A stretch of DNA of 12,377 nucleotides from Pseudolysobacter sp. (GCA_025351985.1 JANXUW010000764.1:1-12377), one strand, 5' to 3'. Positions 1 through 7,529 are shown, counted from the first letter of the stretch. The notes: generated by a model from the letters alone, not told the origin. Numbers and translations are program-made.

Positions 1-4
1 GGAT

Positions 5-180
5 TTGCCACCGGAAGCTGTCAACCTGGATAGACGTTTCTCGGTTGACGGCGGCAACGGCGGATCGAATTGCGGCGGCGGTCTTGCCCACATCGCGCTG
101 TTCCGAAAAGACCATGCGACTGCTGACTTGGCGCCTCAGGAATCACGGCATCCACGCTGTACTGCGCGGACTTTTCGGCA
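5..180 (+). pseudogene. comF: Decayed 5' remnant of a second comF copy
   Basis: This is a broken copy of the N-terminal part of ComF, the zinc-ribbon phosphoribosyltransferase whose intact copy lies at 1809-2558. From a TTG at 5 the translation begins MPPEAVNLDRRFSVDG, which aligns without gaps to MRHGAVNLKWPAWIDG, the start of the intact protein (7 of 16 identical). Both TTG codons follow 'gat' and share a stretch of matching DNA (17-25 equals 1821-1829). Restoring one T after 52 and one T after 71 gives WQRRIEFAAAVLPTSRC, matching the WYQRLEFALLPAHC segment. A later frame gives ADLAPQESRHPRC (about 119-160) against ADLQPNQPSCQRC, with one zinc-ribbon Cys changed to His. The reading frame is therefore broken at least three times and nothing of the transferase domain remains. 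The exact 3' limit is unclear. The start lies only 5 bases from the window edge, so its promoter and any divergent bioB are out of view. Confidence 0.75.
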
Positions 181-241
181 GACCGCGCGGTTGCCAAGGC
201 CGGTCTCCCGCACATTCATTGCAAGAAAGTGGATCAAGGCA

Positions 242-1251
242 TCAGTGGCCGTCGCTCAGGCACAGTGTCGTCTGCAAGGTGAAATCTGAGGAAATCGTGT
301 GGCGCTGGGCCTGGAAGAAATCGAGCTTGTAGGTTTGACCCAGCGCAAGCCCGAGCGCGGTTGCGTGTTGGGCGTCAAAGGTCACCGCCCCTGTCTGAGC
401 GCCGTGGACTCCTCCCATGTCGATCGCGAGGTGGCCATTGATGTAGACCCAGACGTCGTCATCGCCGGTGAATGTGAACGTCTCGCCGCCGTTGTACTGA
501 AACTGGGTACGCAGCATCGTGGTGAAATGATAATTGTGCAGCCCGGTCGTATTCCCCTGGTAGTTGCCGAAGCCCTGGCCGTCGATCGGGAAGTAGGCGT
601 TACTTGCATACGAGAACGTGCCGGGCGGATTCTCGGTAAGCACCAATGTCTGCTGGATCGGATAATTGATCGGATCGTCAGTGAACCATTGCGCGAACGA
701 GCTGGCGCTTGTCACGAGCCCTTGCGTAGAGTTGAGCGCAGGCACACCGCCTGGCGTCATGGTCGCATAGACGATGCCGAATGCGGCCCCATTGTAGCGC
801 TCGAAGTCCGGATGGCCACCGTTCTCACCGTATGCCTTGAAATCGTGAAGGTAAGAGGTCAGCGTGCCGCAAGGTACGACGATCACCGCCTTTGACGCGG
901 TGCCAGATTCTCGGTTCGTGCCGTCGACCACAGTTTCGGTGACGGTGTAAGTCCCGGCGACGGAAAACGTATGGACGGGATTCTGCAACGTCGAGGTGCC
1001 GCCATCGCCGAAATCCCATGTCCATGCGCCGATCGTTCCTGCGGGATCAGCCGATTGATCGCTGAACGTCACCGCCAGACCGTGCGCCACTTGCGCAAAG
1101 CCGGCCACTGGTGGCGGATCGAATCCGTCGGCAAAATCTCGTCCGATGCCGAATCATCGGGCAGCGCATGGGCAACGCCGCAAAGGCCAAAGCCAAATGC
1201 GATGGCCGACGCAAGCGCCCAGCGCGGGCCGGAAGCGATGGTGGTTTTCAT
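242..1251 (-). CDS. Exported PKD/fibro-slime domain protein, frameshifted after the signal peptide
   Basis: This is a secreted protein of about 336 residues if one frameshift is repaired. ATG at 1251, preceded by a GGGGTGA-like site, starts a Sec signal peptide (residues 1-29, [10 protein letters not shown]..., probable cut AHA|LP) and then DDSASDEI. The frame then fails: the sequence has four T's (complement of 1133-1136) where five would give [16 protein letters not shown], a typical linker of Xanthomonadales exported proteins. The second frame (from ATG 1108 downward) holds a PKD domain ([18 protein letters not shown]) and then a fibro-slime/PA14-like domain with [19 protein letters not shown] and the closing [13 protein letters not shown] block. 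Such domains occur in surface or secreted proteins that bind carbohydrate or matrix. The ligand here is unknown. As written, the PKD/fibro-slime half begins inside the protein without a signal peptide, so the product should not be exported. It may be a real pseudogene or a homopolymer error. The gene sits between two remnants of the bioB/comF locus. Confidence 0.85.
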
Positions 1252-1398
1252 GGTTCACCCCAAGATTCGGTACCAGTTCAAAGGATAACCCGATTTGTCT
1301 ACAGCGACCGCGATCGCCGGTGCAAGCCCGGCGGCGAACGCGGCTGCGATCGTGCTCGGCGATAAGTAGAAATCCGCGTTTGTTCGCGTCGGGATTTG

Positions 1399-1416
1399 CA
1401 CAGTGCTCGCACTGTG
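1399..1416. repeat. Short perfect hairpin in the gap between bioB remnant and fibro-slime gene
   Basis: CACAGTG, a four-base CTCG loop, and CACTGTG form a perfect 7-bp stem. It lies just beyond the last recognisable bioB-like codons and about 150 bases upstream of the fibro-slime gene start. No T-run follows on either strand, so it is not a canonical terminator. It could be an operator or a chance palindrome. The rest of 1252-1398 holds no gene I recognise: an open minus-strand frame there (about 1258-1395) ends on a TGA just before the fibro-slime start but has no recognisable domain. Confidence 0.4.
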
Positions 1417-1422
1417 GTTGTG

Positions 1423-1769
1423 CCACGCCCGTGCCGACCGGATCCCACCGCTGGGCTTGGCGTGCGCGCCTTTTCTCGCACCGCAGCCACACTCATGCGT
1501 TTTCGACCGCCAGCCCGCTCGCGTCACGCGCGCGCTGCGGAATACTCGCAATCCTCGGGACGCGCGCCGATCTTGATCGACAGCAGCGTGGAAACCTGCA
1601 CGCTGTTAGGATCGTGGCGCTGGCAATGCATATAGTGCGCACGAAACAACAAATCGTTGAATGACAGATCGAAAAATTTGACCACTTCGTCGCGACTCCA
1701 GTTGTGTCGGATCGTATTGTTCGGATCGGAATCGTCGTGGGTCGTGCGCGGAATCTTGGCCGTGGGCAT
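1423..1769 (-). pseudogene. bioB: Decayed 5' third of biotin synthase (bioB)
   Basis: Biotin synthase converts dethiobiotin to biotin using a radical-SAM [4Fe-4S] cluster and a second Fe-S cluster. From ATG 1769 the translation contains [43 protein letters not shown] and PEDCEY, unmistakably the BioB N-terminus. The family's cluster motif reads GGCPEDCxYCPQ, but here the first Cys is Arg (GARPEDCEY) and the third is lost where the frame breaks near 1540. The continuation is found in two other frames: [13 protein letters not shown] (1540-1502), then VAAVREKART (1490-1461), and AK..GG..SARAW (1461-1423). After that the similarity ends, so about 95 of some 340 residues remain. The gene is dead: it cannot ligate the radical-SAM cluster. 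It lies head-to-head with intact comF, the usual bioB/comF arrangement in Xanthomonadales, 39 bases from the comF start. Confidence 0.9.
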
Positions 1770-1796
1770 GATTTATTCAGCGCTGGCGGAAGCACG

Positions 1797-1803
1797 AGGT
1801 GAG
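1797..1803 (+). promoter_or_regulatory. Ribosome binding site selecting the TTG start of comF
   Basis: AGGTGAG lies five bases before TTG 1809. It is the only good Shine-Dalgarno match near the start, and no ATG or GTG in the comF frame lies between it and the conserved zinc ribbon. A second in-frame TTG at 1830 has no comparable site. The TTG start is also supported by the matching 'gat-TTG' context in the comF remnant at 5. Confidence 0.65.
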
Positions 1804-1808
1804 TTGAT

Positions 1809-2558
1809 TTGCGGCACGGAGCTGTCAACTTGAAATGGCCGGCCTGGATAGACGGCTGGTACCAGCGCCTCGAATTTGCGCTGCTGCCCGCGCACTGCCT
1901 GCTGTGTCGCGCGCCGTCGGATACTCGTCGTGATTTGTGCCGCGCGTGTGCCGCAGATCTTCAACCCAACCAGCCGAGTTGCCAGCGCTGCGCGTTGCCG
2001 TTGCAGCGCAACGAGCCGCTGTGTGGCATCTGCCTCAAGCACGAGCCGCCGTTCGCCGCCGCATGGGCGCCGTATCGTTATGCGTATCCGCTGGATCAGC
2101 TCGTGACGCGTTTCAAGTTCGGGCGCGATCTCGCCGCGGGGCGCGTGCTGCAGGAGTTGTGGATTGCCGCGGCAAAAAACGCGCCGCCGGTTTTGCCGGC
2201 CTTGCTGGTCGCGATCCCGCTGCACACATCCAGGCTGCGCGAACGCGGTTACAACCAGGCGCTCGAACTCGGCAAACCGCTCGCGGAAATGCTCGGTCTG
2301 CCGCTCGCACACGATCTGTTGATCCGCCAGCGCGCCACCGATGCGCAGACCGGACTCGACATCAAAACGCGCTCGCGAAATGTCAAAGATGCGTTTGTCG
2401 TCAACCCCAATGTGAGTTTACCCGCACACATCGCGCTGCTCGACGATGTCATGACCACGGGCGCGACAATGCGCGAATGCGCGCGCACGCTGCGACGCGC
2501 CGGCGTGGCGCGTGTGGATGTCTGGGCGCTCGCACGTGCGCCACAGCGGCGTGGTTGA
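1809..2558 (+). CDS. comF: ComF family phosphoribosyltransferase (competence protein F)
   Basis: ComF is a cytoplasmic protein needed for natural transformation in several bacteria, probably acting with the uptake ATPase/helicase and primosome on incoming single-stranded DNA. The family joins an N-terminal double zinc ribbon to a type I phosphoribosyltransferase fold. Both are visible in this 249-residue protein: four Cys pairs (C30/C33, C44/C47, C58/C61, C72/C75), then VAIPLHTSRLRERGYNQA (134-151) and the PRPP-loop signature IALLDDVMTTGAT (208-220), followed by a RAG-ARVDVWALARA ending. Length is normal. The start is TTG with AGGTGAG five bases upstream. It is divergent from the bioB remnant, as in relatives with a working bioB, and it is the intact member of a pair whose other copy is decayed at 5-180. 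No terminator with a T-run is evident downstream. Confidence 0.95.
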   Translation: MRHGAVNLKWPAWIDGWYQRLEFALLPAHCLLCRAPSDTRRDLCRACAADLQPNQPSCQRCALPLQRNEPLCGICLKHEPPFAAAWAPYRYAYPLDQLVTRFKFGRDLAAGRVLQELWIAAAKNAPPVLPALLVAIPLHTSRLRERGYNQALELGKPLAEMLGLPLAHDLLIRQRATDAQTGLDIKTRSRNVKDAFVVNPNVSLPAHIALLDDVMTTGATMRECARTLRRAGVARVDVWALARAPQRRG

Positions 2559-2727
2559 ATTGTTTCTGATACATCCGACACAGACCAAGCACCGCACCCC
2601 GAATTTCATTTCGGCGCAGGTTTATCGACGACACCGCTCATAGCTGCAGCAAAAACGCAAAAGATTACAGCCGGATTCACCGCGAAGCTGGAGTCGAATC
2701 GACCAACGAATGCATGTCCACAATGCT

Positions 2728-2756
2728 TTGTAAGCCCAATCGTACGCATGTAGCAT
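2728..2756 (+). promoter_or_regulatory. Possible sigma-70 promoter of the DUF4124 protease gene
   Basis: TTGTAA, a 17-base spacer, and TAGCAT each match the -35 and -10 consensus at four of six positions. The predicted start point is near 2763, giving a leader of about 45 bases before the strong AAGGAG site and ATG 2807. A small CGGCG/CGCCG stem lies in that leader. The match is modest and would arise by chance fairly often. The remainder of the 2559-2806 gap shows no gene and no clear terminator. Confidence 0.35.
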
Positions 2757-2806
2757 AGCCGCCGCGTCGGCGCATTATCGCCGCCATTGAATCAAGGAGT
2801 GAAAAC

Positions 2807-4207
2807 ATGGTGCGCGTATCGAAATCCCATGGTCGGCTGGTGCTTGTCGCGAGTCTGTTATGCACGACGGTGCTCGCGCATGCAGGTGCCTACAAATGGA
2901 AAGATGCGCAGGGTGTGTGGCAATTTTCCGATACGCCACCGCCAACTGGCAGCGCCCGCGATGTACGCGTCGATGTACAGCAGGTTGCGCTGAGCAATGA
3001 TTTTGCCGATGTCAAAGTCGCCAACAAACCGCCGATCGCCAATACCAGACGCAACGGCGGCGCGAGCATCGCGCTGGATAATTTCACCTTGCGGCTGGAT
3101 GTGGCGAATGGCAACAACACCAATATCGGGCGGGCTTTCAGCGGCAAGAACTGCGCGCAAAGCACCGGTGTGCAATGGGAAGATGGCATCGTCGATCTCA
3201 AGGGCAAGGTTGCGGAGCGAACCGTTGCGGAAAGATTTCGCAATTTCGGTTATTCGTTCGTCGGCGTCGAGTCTGAAACTACCGCCGCTCTCGCAACCCT
3301 GCATCTGGACGCCGAACTGCTGGCGATGAAGATGGACACATGCGACTCGATCAGCATGGGCAATACGATCGGCCCAGGTTCGCGCGCTTACATAAAAATT
3401 CGCTGGACCCTGCGTCGCAACGTGGCAGACGAGCCGTTGTTCCGCGGCATCAGCGTCGGCGCCTTCGACGCCTGGCATCCCGGCGGCATGACCAAAGGCG
3501 TAATCCTCAAGACCCTCGGCAACGCGACCGACAACCTGCTCGGAGATCACGCATTTGTCGATGTCTTGACCGGTACATCACCCGAACGTGCAAGCGCTTT
3601 CAAACCCGTTGATGTCAACCTCGTGGTGGTATACGGCGATGGTCGCGGCACGTTTCGCGGCAACTCCGAATCGCTGTTGCGCAGCGCCGTAACCGTGCGC
3701 ACCGCACGCGGTCACGGCAGTGGCGTATTGATTGATGCCAGCGGCTATGCGCTCACCAACGCGCACGTGGTGGGATCTGACACGCAGGTTCAGGTAATGC
3801 TCGACGACGAAATGGTGGATGCGCGTGTCGTGCGCAGCGACACGCGTGTGGATGTAGCACTGCTGCAGTTCGAGCCGAAGGGGCGTCCCGCAGCCAGCAT
3901 CTCCCGCAGCGAACCGCGCCCGGGCGATCCGCTCTACGTCGTGGGCACGCCGCTGGATCTGAAGCTCAGCCACAGCGTGACGCAAGGCATTCTGTCCGCC
4001 GTGCGCGAGGTCAACAGCGCGCGTCTTTACCAAACCGATGCGGCGGTAAATCCGGGCAATTCCGGTGGCCCGGTTTTTAATGACACCGGGGAACTGGTGG
4101 CGCTGAGTGTTTCCGGCCTAGTTAACGCCGACGGCGCCTCCCTCAACGTCAACTATCTCATTCCGATCGCGCGAGCGTTGGCTGCCGTCGGCGCAAATGC
4201 CGACTGA
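2807..4207 (+). CDS. Exported DUF4124 and trypsin-like (HtrA-type) serine protease
   Basis: This is a 466-residue exported protein. A signal peptide (1-26, VLVASLLCTTVLAHA) is followed at once by a DUF4124 module (AYKWKDAQGVWQFSDTPPP, 28-46), a small domain common at the N-terminus of gammaproteobacterial periplasmic proteins. Residues about 85-295 form a region I do not recognise. The C-terminal part (about 296-460) is a chymotrypsin-fold protease of the S1/HtrA type: GHGSGVLID, then TNAHVV (His320), RVDVALL (Asp349) and NPGNSGGPV (Ser419), so the catalytic triad is complete. No PDZ domain follows, unlike DegP/DegQ. It probably cleaves or monitors periplasmic proteins; the substrate is unknown. 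The ATG at 2807 has an AAGGAG site eight bases upstream. It stands alone, with gaps of about 250 and 190 bases on either side, so it is probably its own transcription unit. Confidence 0.88.
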   Translation: MVRVSKSHGRLVLVASLLCTTVLAHAGAYKWKDAQGVWQFSDTPPPTGSARDVRVDVQQVALSNDFADVKVANKPPIANTRRNGGASIALDNFTLRLDVANGNNTNIGRAFSGKNCAQSTGVQWEDGIVDLKGKVAERTVAERFRNFGYSFVGVESETTAALATLHLDAELLAMKMDTCDSISMGNTIGPGSRAYIKIRWTLRRNVADEPLFRGISVGAFDAWHPGGMTKGVILKTLGNATDNLLGDHAFVDVLTGTSPERASAFKPVDVNLVVVYGDGRGTFRGNSESLLRSAVTVRTARGHGSGVLIDASGYALTNAHVVGSDTQVQVMLDDEMVDARVVRSDTRVDVALLQFEPKGRPAASISRSEPRPGDPLYVVGTPLDLKLSHSVTQGILSAVREVNSARLYQTDAAVNPGNSGGPVFNDTGELVALSVSGLVNADGASLNVNYLIPIARALAAVGANAD

Positions 4208-4240
4208 TTTCACGCGTGACAAGCGTCCAGATGCACGGCG

Positions 4241-4278
4241 CCATTCGTTATTTGCATGAGTCGATGATGATCGAATGG
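4241..4278. repeat. Inverted repeat in the gap after the protease gene
   Basis: CCATTCG (4241-4247) and CGAATGG (4272-4278) are perfect 7-bp inverted arms separated by 24 bases. They lie 34 bases after the protease stop. There is no T-run, so a rho-independent terminator is unlikely. It may be chance. The rest of the 4208-4396 gap shows no gene. Confidence 0.25.
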
Positions 4279-4396
4279 ACGGGCGTCGTATGATGCGCAA
4301 CGAACCCGCAACGCCGCGATAAACGCGCTGAAGTACAACGAAAATTCATGCAGCGGATCGCCGTTTGTAACGTTCCCGCATACACCGGAGAAAACC

Positions 4397-4672
4397 ATGT
4401 CACTGGATATTCATCACGATCGCAGCGCGAAAAATTTCAGCGTGGATGTCGACGGCCAGCGCTGTGTGCTCGAATACACGTTTGCCGATGGCGTGATGAC
4501 GATCACCCACACCGGCGTGCCCGAAGCTGTCGGCGGTCGCGGTATTGCCGCCGAGCTCATGCGCACGGCGTTTGCAACCGCGCGCAGCGAAGGCTGGAAG
4601 ATCGTGCCGGCATGTTCGTATGCAGCGGTGTTTGTCACGCGGCATACCGAGTACGCCGATCTGCTGGCTTGA
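4397..4672 (+). CDS. Small GNAT-like N-acetyltransferase (YjdJ/Acetyltransf_CG type)
   Basis: This 91-residue protein belongs to the short GCN5-related acetyltransferase group. The family motif is clear: VGGRGIAAELMRTAFATARSEGW (45-67) gives the acetyl-CoA pyrophosphate loop (GGRGIA) and the helix after it, and KIVPACSYAAVFVTRHTEYADLL (68-90) carries the conserved P-x-C-S-Y (Cys73) and R-H-x-x-Y elements that define this subfamily. The N-terminal half is a short beta sheet (CVLEYTFADGVMTITHTGV). Length is typical. The protein should act in the cytoplasm; the acceptor substrate of this group is poorly known. ATG 4397 has a CGGAG site six bases upstream. Its TGA is followed directly by the ATG of the next gene, so the two are probably translationally coupled. 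Confidence 0.9.
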   Translation: MSLDIHHDRSAKNFSVDVDGQRCVLEYTFADGVMTITHTGVPEAVGGRGIAAELMRTAFATARSEGWKIVPACSYAAVFVTRHTEYADLLA

Positions 4673-6268
4673 ATGCCGGCGGCTGAATTCGCAATGCTGA
4701 TATCGCGTTATCGCCTGCTTGATCTGCTGATCGATCTTCCGCGCCAGCGTGTCGAGCGCGACGGTATGGCGCTGGATGTTGCCGGACTGAGCTTTCAGTT
4801 GTTGGCTCACCTGCTGGCGCAGGGCGATCGCGTGGTCAGCTTCGATGCGCTCATGTCGGCCGTCTGGGCGCCTGCCGTGGTCAACGAAGAGACCGTCACG
4901 CAGCGCATCAAGCTGTTGCGTCAGGCGCTCGGCGACGACGGTCGCAATCCGCGTTATGTGCGCTCGGTGCGCGGTCGTGGTTATCAGTTATGTGCCGTGC
5001 CGCAGGCATTGGATGAGGGGCGCGAAAACAGGGTTGTAAATCATCGCGCAGGACGAAAAACAATCGCGCTGCTGCTGGTTGTTGCCATCCTCATCGGCGC
5101 TGTATTGATTCTGTTGCGGCCTACCCAATCGGAAAAAATCACTTCCGTCGCAGCACCGGATATCGTCAGCCGCGCCGCGTATTACGCCGGCATCGGCCAG
5201 AACGACAACAACGAACGCGCGATCGATTTGTACGAAAAAGCGCTCGCCTCAACGCCGCAGAATATCGACGCGCAAATCGGCTTGAGCCGCGCCTACAGCG
5301 CGCGGGTTTGCCTGTACAACGCCGGACGCGACTGGATTGCACGCGCGCAAGCGCTCGCAAGCGCGGTGCTGGCAGAAGATGCAAAAAACGCAAAGGCTTG
5401 GGCCGCGCTCGCGTATGCGCAGGATTGCGATGGCCGCATCGACGCGGCCATCGATGGTTACGAACACGCGTTTGCGCTGGATCCGCTGGACGATCCCAGT
5501 CGCGCGTCGGCGGCGTATCTGTATCAGGAAAAAGGCCGCCTCGCTGATGCGCTGCAGACCAATCTCGATATGCACGGCGATGCATCGCGCGTGCGTTTTC
5601 GCGAAGTGCAGATCGCGCACGAACTCGAATTGCTCGGATTCCCGACCGTCGCCGAAGCGCATTACCGGCGTATCTATCAACTCAATCCCGACAATATTTT
5701 TTCGAATATCGCGTGGCCGCGTTTCCTGTTTGTGCAAGGCCGTTTTGCCGAGGCGCAGACCGCGCTCGATCAATCGCTTGCACGCAATACCGAGCGTGTC
5801 GACCTACATCTGCTGGCCGCTGAGCTGGCGCTCGTGCGCGGCGACCGCGCGAGTGCTGTGCAAGCCTTCGGCAAAGCCAGTCGGTTGCGCCCGCAATCGA
5901 GTTTGCCCGCAACAATCGCGGCGATCTACGCCGCGCAACCGCCTTCCTCAGCATGGCTGAAACTGCGCATCGACGAAACACGCACTGCGCTGCAGACGGC
6001 ACAGGCGTGGCCCGCCGATCGACTCGAACTGGTGCTGCTCGAATTGGCCGCCGGCGACAAACCGGCGGCACTTGCCGAACTCGACCGGGCGGTCGCCGCA
6101 GGCTATAGCGACAAGGCCTATCTGCAGACCTCGCCGCTTTTTCATGCGCTGGCCGGCGACCCGGGATTCGTGTCGCTGATCGATGCGATCGATCACCGTG
6201 TCGCCGGCGAGCGTCAGCGTGTACTGGCCGCCGACTGGTGTCCGGCCGAGATCAAGGCAGCGCCTTGA
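4673..6268 (+). CDS. CadC-like membrane-anchored winged-helix regulator with TPR-type sensor
   Basis: This 531-residue protein has a ToxR/CadC layout. Residues about 12-107 are an OmpR/PhoB-type winged helix (LSFQLLAHLLAQGDRVVSF, ETVTQRIKLLRQALGDDG, YVRSVRGRGYQL). A basic stretch precedes one transmembrane helix (about 129-148, TIALLLVVAILIGAVLILL), and the remainder (160-531) is a helical repeat domain in the periplasm with TPR-like motifs (ERAIDLYEKALASTPQN, AAIDGYEHAFALDPLDD, AEAHYRRIYQLNPDN). It should bind DNA from the membrane in response to an envelope signal; target genes and ligand are unknown. There is no receiver domain and no cognate kinase nearby. The chosen ATG 4673 abuts the upstream stop. 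ATG 4694 is an alternative that would remove seven residues before the fold. The 3' end overlaps the convergent hydrolase gene by 17 bases, making that hydrolase a candidate target or simply a neighbour. Confidence 0.9.
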   Translation: MPAAEFAMLISRYRLLDLLIDLPRQRVERDGMALDVAGLSFQLLAHLLAQGDRVVSFDALMSAVWAPAVVNEETVTQRIKLLRQALGDDGRNPRYVRSVRGRGYQLCAVPQALDEGRENRVVNHRAGRKTIALLLVVAILIGAVLILLRPTQSEKITSVAAPDIVSRAAYYAGIGQNDNNERAIDLYEKALASTPQNIDAQIGLSRAYSARVCLYNAGRDWIARAQALASAVLAEDAKNAKAWAALAYAQDCDGRIDAAIDGYEHAFALDPLDDPSRASAAYLYQEKGRLADALQTNLDMHGDASRVRFREVQIAHELELLGFPTVAEAHYRRIYQLNPDNIFSNIAWPRFLFVQGRFAEAQTALDQSLARNTERVDLHLLAAELALVRGDRASAVQAFGKASRLRPQSSLPATIAAIYAAQPPSSAWLKLRIDETRTALQTAQAWPADRLELVLLELAAGDKPAALAELDRAVAAGYSDKAYLQTSPLFHALAGDPGFVSLIDAIDHRVAGERQRVLAADWCPAEIKAAP

Positions 6269-7373
6269 GGATATAGTCGCGGAAAATTTCCTGCGACTGC
6301 AGATGCGCATAACGCTGGTTGTAGGCCTTGCTCGTGACCACCGCCACCAACTGCTTTTGCGGCAGCACAAAAACGTAGTTGCCGCCGTTGCCGCTCATCG
6401 CCCACACCGCGGTATCGACGCCCTTGATCGGGAAATGGAAACGCCACCAGAAATAGCCGTACTCGGCATCTTCGCGCGCCTGCGCATGTGGCGTGAGCAT
6501 CGCCTGGATCCATTTCTGCGAGATCACCTGCTTGTCGTGCCAGCGCCCGCCGTCGACCGCGAGCTGGCCGATCTTGGCCAGGTCACGCGAGCGATAACGC
6601 GTGCCGCCACCGCCCATGCCGATGCCTTCGGGCGAGGTGTTCCATTGCGCCTTGCGGATGCCGAGCGGTTGTTCCAGCGCCTCATTGGCAAAGGTCGCGA
6701 GCGGTTTGTGCGTGGCACGCTCGACGATCACACCTGCGGTATAGGCGCCTGCCGTGCAATACGAAAACGCGCGGCCGAACGGGCTGTCCTTCGGTTTGCT
6801 CATCCACGGCGCAAACCCCTTGATCGGCAGGTCGAGCGCGAACTGCAGCCAGTTCTCGGTGACATACATGCGCTCTTCGTTGCCGCTGGAAAACTCGTTG
6901 TCGTCGTTGCATTCCCACAGCGAACTCATCGTCAGCAGATCTTCGAGAGTGAAGTTCTGCTTGCGCGGATCGGCATGCTGCACCGGCTGGCGTTCGGGAA
7001 AGAACGAATACACCTTGGCATCGACGCCACTGATCAGGCCACGGTCGATCGCCGCGCCGGCGAGCAAGGCGGTGACGCTCTTGGTTGCCGATCGCACATC
7101 GTTGAGCAAATCGCGGTTGCCGTCGTTGAAGTACGCCTCATAGACCAGCTTGCCGTGATCGGCCACGACGATACTGCTGATGTTCTTGTAACTCGTATCG
7201 GCGATCTTCGCTTCGACGCCGGTCAGGGTCGCGACATTCCAGCCCTGCGCGGTCGCATCGGCCACCGCCCAGCCGTCGTCGAGTTTTTCCGGCGGGTGAT
7301 AGTTGCCGGCGTGGGCCAGAGCGAAGCTCATGGCCGATACCATAAGGAATAGCGAACGAATTACGGAAACCAT
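6252..7373 (-). CDS. Exported serine hydrolase, class C beta-lactamase/esterase fold
   Basis: This is a 373-residue protein of the PF00144 group (class C beta-lactamases, DD-peptidases, esterases and 6-aminohexanoate-dimer hydrolase relatives). A signal peptide (1-22, VIRSLFLMVSAMSFALAHA) indicates export. The nucleophile motif S-x-x-K is SATK (Ser95, Lys98). The second motif position reads SYCTAG with Tyr205, where lactamases have Y-x-N, so this protein has T in place of N, as in many esterase-like members. A glycine-rich SGNGGN (327-332) sits where the third K/H-x-G motif is expected. I would call it an esterase or amidase-like hydrolase rather than a true beta-lactamase; its substrate is unknown. 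Start ATG 7373 has a GGAGA site upstream. It runs convergently into the CadC-like regulator with a 17-base overlap of coding ends. Confidence 0.9.
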   Translation of the reverse strand: MVSVIRSLFLMVSAMSFALAHAGNYHPPEKLDDGWAVADATAQGWNVATLTGVEAKIADTSYKNISSIVVADHGKLVYEAYFNDGNRDLLNDVRSATKSVTALLAGAAIDRGLISGVDAKVYSFFPERQPVQHADPRKQNFTLEDLLTMSSLWECNDDNEFSSGNEERMYVTENWLQFALDLPIKGFAPWMSKPKDSPFGRAFSYCTAGAYTAGVIVERATHKPLATFANEALEQPLGIRKAQWNTSPEGIGMGGGGTRYRSRDLAKIGQLAVDGGRWHDKQVISQKWIQAMLTPHAQAREDAEYGYFWWRFHFPIKGVDTAVWAMSGNGGNYVFVLPQKQLVAVVTSKAYNQRYAHLQSQEIFRDYILKALP

Positions 7374-7473
7374 GCGACTTCTCCACGCAGTGAATGAGGA
7401 TCACCAGTGGGCCATCGCTGCGAATGGAACGCATGAAATACGAATGAAGAATTATGAAGCGCGTGTCCCGACG

Positions 7474-7505
7474 CCGATCGCCGCGCCTCGTGACGCGGCG
7501 ATCGG
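7474..7505. terminator. Perfect GC-rich 12-bp stem-loop downstream of the LysR gene
   Basis: CCGATCGCCGCG and CGCGGCGATCGG are exact inverted arms around an 8-base loop. The structure starts 24 bases past the LysR stop codon on the minus strand and about 100 bases before the hydrolase start on the same strand. There is no T-tract after it in either direction, so it is not a classical intrinsic terminator. It may still slow polymerase, protect the LysR mRNA 3' end, or separate the two transcripts. It is the strongest palindrome I saw in the window. Confidence 0.55.
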
Positions 7506-7529
7506 GCCAACGCTGAAAAGCGAAAACCT

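Noticed and set aside
1258..1395. Open minus-strand frame reading DFYLSPSTIAAAFAAGLAPAI upstream of the fibro-slime gene
   Set aside because: It has no start of its own apart from frames running through the bioB remnant, no recognisable domain, and ends just before the next start. It is probably non-coding leader DNA.
2680..2705. A tRNA T-arm-like string near 'ggagtcgaatcgacc'
   Set aside because: The loop does not follow the GG-TTCRANNCC pattern, and there is no acceptor stem, anticodon arm or D-arm around it.
6183..7352. A 389-codon plus-strand frame opposite the serine hydrolase
   Set aside because: It mirrors a gene with a signal peptide and an S-x-x-K motif. The translation has no recognisable domain and shows the composition typical of a high-GC antisense frame.
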